Shown piece after piece: positions 60,312-64,000 of a stretch of DNA of 64,000 bases. Below the pieces are notes generated by a model. The model saw nothing but the letters and a program-made list of their open reading frames with translations, had not been told where the DNA came from and searched no databases. The stretch's first letter is position 1; each line of letters opens with the position of its first letter. The stretch lies in assembly GCA_903852755.1 (NCBI GenBank), contig CAINRS010000001.1:1-64000 (forward strand), read 5' to 3'. Position numbers and translations under genes: made by a program. Origin of the DNA: an uncultured Actinomycetes bacterium. GTDB lineage: Bacteria; Actinomycetota; Acidimicrobiia; Acidimicrobiales; Microtrichaceae.

Positions 60312-60869
60312 GTGACCATCGAGTGCCCGGCCACCGACGGCTCCTCGGAGCGGCGGACCAAGTTCAGCGGCGAGCCGCCGATGTGCATCGACGTGAGCCA
60401 CACCTACGAGGCGGAGATCGTCACCAACCACGGGACGATGGTTGCGTTCCTGTTCCCGGAGCGCGCACCGAGGACCGTGAACAGCTTCGTCTTCCTGGCT
60501 CGCTACCACTACTTCGACGGCCTCACCTTCCACCGGATCATCCGGGACTTCGTGATCCAGGGCGGTTGCCCCGAGGGGTCCGGACGGGGCAATCCGGGCT
60601 ACCGGTTCGCCGATGAGCTCCCGAAGGCGGGGGAGTACGCCGTGGGCTCCCTCGCCATGGCCAACGCCGGTCCCGACACCAACGGGAGCCAGTTCTTCGT
60701 GATCTCCGGCGGGAGTGGCATGCAGCTCCCACCCCAGTACTCGCTGTTCGGCAAGCTGATCAGCGGCCTCGAGGTGCTCGACGAGATCCAGCGGGTGCGG
60801 ACGGGCCCCGGTGACCGGCCGGTGGACCCTGTGGTCATCGAGTCGGTCACGATCACCGAGTCCGAATGA
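60312..60869 (+). CDS. peptidyl-prolyl cis-trans isomerase, cyclophilin type
   Basis: The 185-residue protein has the cyclophilin core: FHRIIRDFVIQGGCPEGSG, NAGPDTNGSQFFVISG and the YSLFGKLISGLEVLDEI end. It catalyses proline isomerisation during folding. No signal peptide is present, so it acts in the cytosol. GTG at 60312 has GGAGG six bases upstream. It ends one base before the ABC1 kinase gene. Confidence 0.92.
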   Translation: MTIECPATDGSSERRTKFSGEPPMCIDVSHTYEAEIVTNHGTMVAFLFPERAPRTVNSFVFLARYHYFDGLTFHRIIRDFVIQGGCPEGSGRGNPGYRFADELPKAGEYAVGSLAMANAGPDTNGSQFFVISGGSGMQLPPQYSLFGKLISGLEVLDEIQRVRTGPGDRPVDPVVIESVTITESE

Positions 60870-60870
60870 C

Positions 60871-62367
60871 GTGAGCGGTGCACGGTGGGCCCGCCGGGCC
60901 GCCGCCGGTGCCGCTCTCGGCGCAGCGGCCGGCGTCGGTGTCTGGTTGACACTGCGCCGCACCGGGTCGTCGGCATCAGGCCCCGGGGTGCCGGGCGGTC
61001 TCCCGGTCCAGGCCGCCGACCGGGTCCAGCGCACGGCCCGACTGGCGACCGCGGGTGCACGAGCCGGAACGGGCTACGTGGCGATGCGGGCCCGGGCCGT
61101 CGTCGCCGACGAGGACCGACGGGAGGAGCTCGAGGCCGAGTACCAGCTGCGGACCGCCGAGCAGGTCGCCACCATGCTCGGAGGCATGAAGGGGGCCGTG
61201 ATGAAGCTCGGCCAGATGGCGAGTTACCTCGACCAGGGGCTGCCCGAGCCGGTGCGCCAGGTGCTCGCCGACCTGCAGTCCGACGCTCCGCCGATGGCCC
61301 CCGAGCTCGTCGAGCAGGTGGTCGCCGACGAACTGGGCGAGCGGCCGGGCCGGGCGTTCGCAGCGTGGGACCCGACCCCGCTCGCCGCCGCATCGATCGG
61401 ACAGGTCCACCGGGCTCGCACCCACGACGGCCGGGAGGTGGCGGTCAAGGTCCAGTACCCGGGTGTGGACCGGGCGATCGCAGCGGACCTCGAGAACACC
61501 GACCTGCTCTTCCAGGTGATGTCGTTCCTGTTCCCCGGGCTCGATCCCGGCCCGATCGTCGCCGAACTCCACGAACGAATCGTGGAGGAACTCGACTACC
61601 GCATCGAGGCGTCCCACCAGCGGACCTTCGCCGAGTACTACCGGGGCCACCCGTTCATCCACGTGCCCGAGGTCCTCGACGGATGTTCCACCTCACGGGT
61701 GCTCACGACCGAGCTCGCCACGGGTGCCCGGTTCTCCGAGGTGGTCGGCTGGAGCGAGGACGAACGACAGCTCGCTGCGGAGTGCCTCTACCGCTTCGCC
61801 TTCGGGAGCATCTACGGACTCAGGGCGTTCAACGGCGACCCGCACCCGGGGAACTACCTCTTCCGGCCCGGCGGGCAGGTCACGTTCCTCGACTACGGGC
61901 TGTGCAAGCGGTTCACCGGGGACGAGGTCTCGGTGTTCGAGCGCATGATCCGGGCGATGGTGCTCGACCGTGACATCGCGGCGTACCGGCGCACCCTCGA
62001 CCGGATCGGCATCCTGCCGTCGACCCTCGAGGTCGACGACGCGCAGATCGCCGAGTACTTCGGGCACTTCTACGAGTTCGTCATGGAGGACGCCGTCCTC
62101 GAGATCACTCCCGAGTGGTCCTCACGTTCGGTACGGGCCTTCTTCGACCTGTCGGGTCCGCACGCTGCGATCATGAAGGCGGCCAACCTGCCGCCGTCGA
62201 TGGTGATCATCCAGCGGATCAACCTGGGACTGTTCGCCCTCTTCGGTGACCTCGGGGCCCGCAACAACTGGCGGCGTATCGCCGAGGAGCTCTGGCCGTT
62301 CGTCGACGGCCCGCCGTCCACCCCGATGGGGGAGGCGATCGCCGAGTGGGAGCGTTCCCGGCGCTGA
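60871..62367 (+). CDS. ABC1/UbiB/AarF-family atypical kinase-like protein
   Basis: The 498-residue protein has the ABC1 motifs: the MKLGQMASYLD element (KxGQ), the AAASIGQVHRA loop, VAVKVQYPG, EELDYRIEA and NGDPHPGNYLF with FLDYGLCKRF. It is an atypical protein-kinase-like ATPase; relatives support quinone synthesis or membrane-lipid handling. A short N-terminal Ala-rich hydrophobic helix may anchor it in the membrane. It overlaps nothing and follows the cyclophilin stop directly. Confidence 0.9.
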   Translation: MSGARWARRAAAGAALGAAAGVGVWLTLRRTGSSASGPGVPGGLPVQAADRVQRTARLATAGARAGTGYVAMRARAVVADEDRREELEAEYQLRTAEQVATMLGGMKGAVMKLGQMASYLDQGLPEPVRQVLADLQSDAPPMAPELVEQVVADELGERPGRAFAAWDPTPLAAASIGQVHRARTHDGREVAVKVQYPGVDRAIAADLENTDLLFQVMSFLFPGLDPGPIVAELHERIVEELDYRIEASHQRTFAEYYRGHPFIHVPEVLDGCSTSRVLTTELATGARFSEVVGWSEDERQLAAECLYRFAFGSIYGLRAFNGDPHPGNYLFRPGGQVTFLDYGLCKRFTGDEVSVFERMIRAMVLDRDIAAYRRTLDRIGILPSTLEVDDAQIAEYFGHFYEFVMEDAVLEITPEWSSRSVRAFFDLSGPHAAIMKAANLPPSMVIIQRINLGLFALFGDLGARNNWRRIAEELWPFVDGPPSTPMGEAIAEWERSRR

Positions 62368-62423
62368 GTGGCCCGCTCGCCGGATGCCGGTGTTCCCGGG
62401 GGCACCGGTTGTGGTCCGACCGC

Positions 62424-62429
62424 TAGCGT
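62424..62429 (+). promoter_or_regulatory. -10 box TAGCGT, leaderless promoter
   Basis: TAGCGT precedes the GTG at 62437 by seven bases. Confidence 0.5.
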
Positions 62430-62436
62430 CCCCGGC

Positions 62437-63990
62437 GTGACCACCGTCGACGTGCCCCACCCCCTCGGTTCGCCGGACGGCCCGGCCCGGGAGCCCTCCG
62501 AGGACGTGATCGAGTGCATCGATCCGCGGAACGGCCGGGTGACGGCACGGATCCCGGTCGTCGGTGTCGCCGAGGTGGCATCCGCGGTCGCAGGGGCCCG
62601 TCAGGCCTCAGGACCCTGGGCCGAGGCCGGGCCGCGCCGCCGGTCGGCCGCCCTGCTCCGGGTCCGGGACCGGATCCTGGAGCGGGCCGAGGACCTCGTC
62701 GCCACGATCTGTGCGGCCACGGGCAAGCAGCCTGCCGAGGCCGCGACCACCGAGCTCATGGCCGTGTGCGAGACGATCGGTTACTACGCGACCAACGCGG
62801 AGCGGTGGCTCCGCGACCAGCCCGTCCACCCGGGATCCCTCGTGCACAAGCGCGCCTGGAAGCGCTACGAACCCGTGGGTGTCGTCGGCGTCATCAGCCC
62901 GTGGAACTACCCCTTCACCCTGGCGATGACGCCCGTCGTCACGGCGCTCGCCGCCGGCAACACGGTCGTCCTCAAGCCGTCGGAGGTCACCGCGACCGTG
63001 GGGGAGGCGGTGCGCGAGCTCTTCGTCGACGACGAGTGGCCCGGGCTGGTCACGGTCGTGCAGGGCGGTCCCGCGGTGGGCGAGGCCCTGGTGCGCAGCG
63101 ACGTCGACAAGATCGCGTTCACCGGGTCCGCCCGGACCGGACGCCGGGTCATGGCGGCAGCCGCCGAGCGGCTCACCCCGGTGCTGCTCGAGCTCGGCGG
63201 CAAGGATCCGATGATCGTGCGGGCGGACGCCGACCTGGATCGGGCCACACGGGGTGCCGTGTGGGGCTCGATGCAGAACTCCGGGCAGACCTGCATGTCG
63301 GTGGAGCGCGTGTACGTCGACGAGTCGATCCACGACGAGTTCGTGGACCGGGTCGTCCACCAGGTGGAACAGATCCGCCAGGACGACTCGGGTGCCGGCG
63401 ACATCGGTTCCATGACGTTCCCGGCGCAACTCGACGTGGTCGAGCGCCACGTCGCCGACGCCGTGGCCAAGGGGGCGCGGGTGCTCGTCGGTGGCCGACG
63501 ACTCGACCGCCCGGGCTACTGGTACGCACCGACCGTGCTGGTCGGCGTCGACCACACCATGGACGTGATGCGTGAGGAGACCTTCGGGCCGGTCCTCCCG
63601 ATCATGCGGACGACGTCCGACGACCAGGCCGTGGAGCTGGCCAACGACTCACGGTACGGGTTGAACAGCTCGGTCTGGTCGGCCGACGAGGACCGGGCGG
63701 CCGAACTCGCCGCTCGGATCGAGGCGGGCAACGTCTGTGTGAACGACTGCATCGTCTCCTACGCCGTGACGGGACTGCCCTTCGGAGGCGTCAAGGAGTC
63801 CGGCATCGGACGTGTCCACGGCGCCGAGGGGCTGCGCGAGTTCACCAACGTCAAGTCCGTGATGGCCACCAGGTTCCGGACCCCGCGAGAGCCGTGGTGG
63901 TTCCCGGTCCCCGCTGGACTGGCCGACCTGTCGATCCGGACGCTCCGGTTGCGCTTCGGCTCGACCCTGCGGCGTCGACTCGGGCGCTGA
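62437..63990 (+). CDS. aldehyde dehydrogenase, succinate-semialdehyde type
   Basis: The 517-residue enzyme has Asn157 (PWNYPF), Glu252 in LELGGKD and Cys286 in SGQTCMS, the full set of catalytic residues. It resembles succinic-semialdehyde or long-chain-type dehydrogenases, with a C-terminal extension (about 470-517) rich in Arg and Trp that may be membrane-associated. GTG at 62437 is supported by the TAGCGT box. It ends ten bases from the window edge. Confidence 0.9.
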   Translation: MTTVDVPHPLGSPDGPAREPSEDVIECIDPRNGRVTARIPVVGVAEVASAVAGARQASGPWAEAGPRRRSAALLRVRDRILERAEDLVATICAATGKQPAEAATTELMAVCETIGYYATNAERWLRDQPVHPGSLVHKRAWKRYEPVGVVGVISPWNYPFTLAMTPVVTALAAGNTVVLKPSEVTATVGEAVRELFVDDEWPGLVTVVQGGPAVGEALVRSDVDKIAFTGSARTGRRVMAAAAERLTPVLLELGGKDPMIVRADADLDRATRGAVWGSMQNSGQTCMSVERVYVDESIHDEFVDRVVHQVEQIRQDDSGAGDIGSMTFPAQLDVVERHVADAVAKGARVLVGGRRLDRPGYWYAPTVLVGVDHTMDVMREETFGPVLPIMRTTSDDQAVELANDSRYGLNSSVWSADEDRAAELAARIEAGNVCVNDCIVSYAVTGLPFGGVKESGIGRVHGAEGLREFTNVKSVMATRFRTPREPWWFPVPAGLADLSIRTLRLRFGSTLRRRLGR

Positions 63991-64000
63991 GGGTCGGCGT

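Overview
The window is high-GC DNA, most plausibly from an actinobacterium of the Acidimicrobiia type. That placement is inferred from the gene content: many F420/flavin oxidoreductases, cytochrome P450s, Baeyer-Villiger-type monooxygenases, CaiB/CoA-ligase genes, GTG starts and 4-base GTGA gene overlaps. No marker gene for exact taxonomy is present. No intact tRNA or rRNA gene, CRISPR array or transposase was seen, and no stretch longer than about 210 bases lacks a gene.

Positions 1-4960 look like the right-hand part of an integrated mobile element. A 25-base copy of a tRNA 3' end, including CCA (4936-4960), has no 5' half and marks the probable right attachment site. The intact tRNA, the left end and probably the integrase should lie left of the window. 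Inside is a minus-strand, translationally coupled replication operon: a small excisionase-like HTH protein, an unknown protein, an archaeo-eukaryotic-type primase (Prim-Pol) and an SF3/VapE-like helicase. A divergent orphan gene sits next to the att site. The helicase gene ends in an array of 9-bp repeats in both orientations that looks like a replication origin. The block 530-4930 almost lacks GGG and CCC trinucleotides, with a sharp border at the end of the first lipoprotein gene. This is the most unusual feature of the window.

Positions 5000-9600 return to chromosomal style: a FliA/WhiG-like sigma factor, an F420-type nitroreductase-like protein, a zinc-ribbon protein, a CmcJ-like putative oxygenase and two membrane-associated proteins. 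Positions 9616-15827 form a four-gene minus-strand operon (two Baeyer-Villiger-type monooxygenases, a double-domain SDR, an amidohydrolase), suggesting oxidative breakdown of a cyclic ketone or similar compound. Positions 15899-21568 hold an F420/PPOX protein, two lipoproteins, an amidase and a diguanylate cyclase. Positions 21596-25434 hold two coupled c-di-GMP genes with complementary degeneration.

Positions 25581-35916 mix cell-wall, F420, SDR, P450/ferredoxin, lipase, DNA-repair and acyl-CoA genes, ending with a chagasin-like inhibitor. Positions 35964-41573 are a seven-gene coupled operon: TetR, P450, SDR, CYP51 sterol 14-alpha-demethylase, ferredoxin, SnoaL-like protein and an NAD-dependent dehydrogenase. 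Its first five genes match the order of the Mycobacterium tuberculosis Rv0767c-Rv0763c locus. A strong palindrome covers the tetR start codon, and an unknown gene is divergent from it.

Positions 41648-64000 contain small membrane proteins, an MMPL/RND transporter, another flavin monooxygenase, a DinG-like helicase, a ThDP enzyme, a GlcD-like oxidase, OsmC, a GlnA-like ligase, an SDR, two aldehyde dehydrogenases, an LCP cell-wall ligase, a cyclophilin and an ABC1 kinase. Many starts follow a TANNNT box by 6-8 bases and lack a clear ribosome-binding site, so leaderless transcription appears common here.
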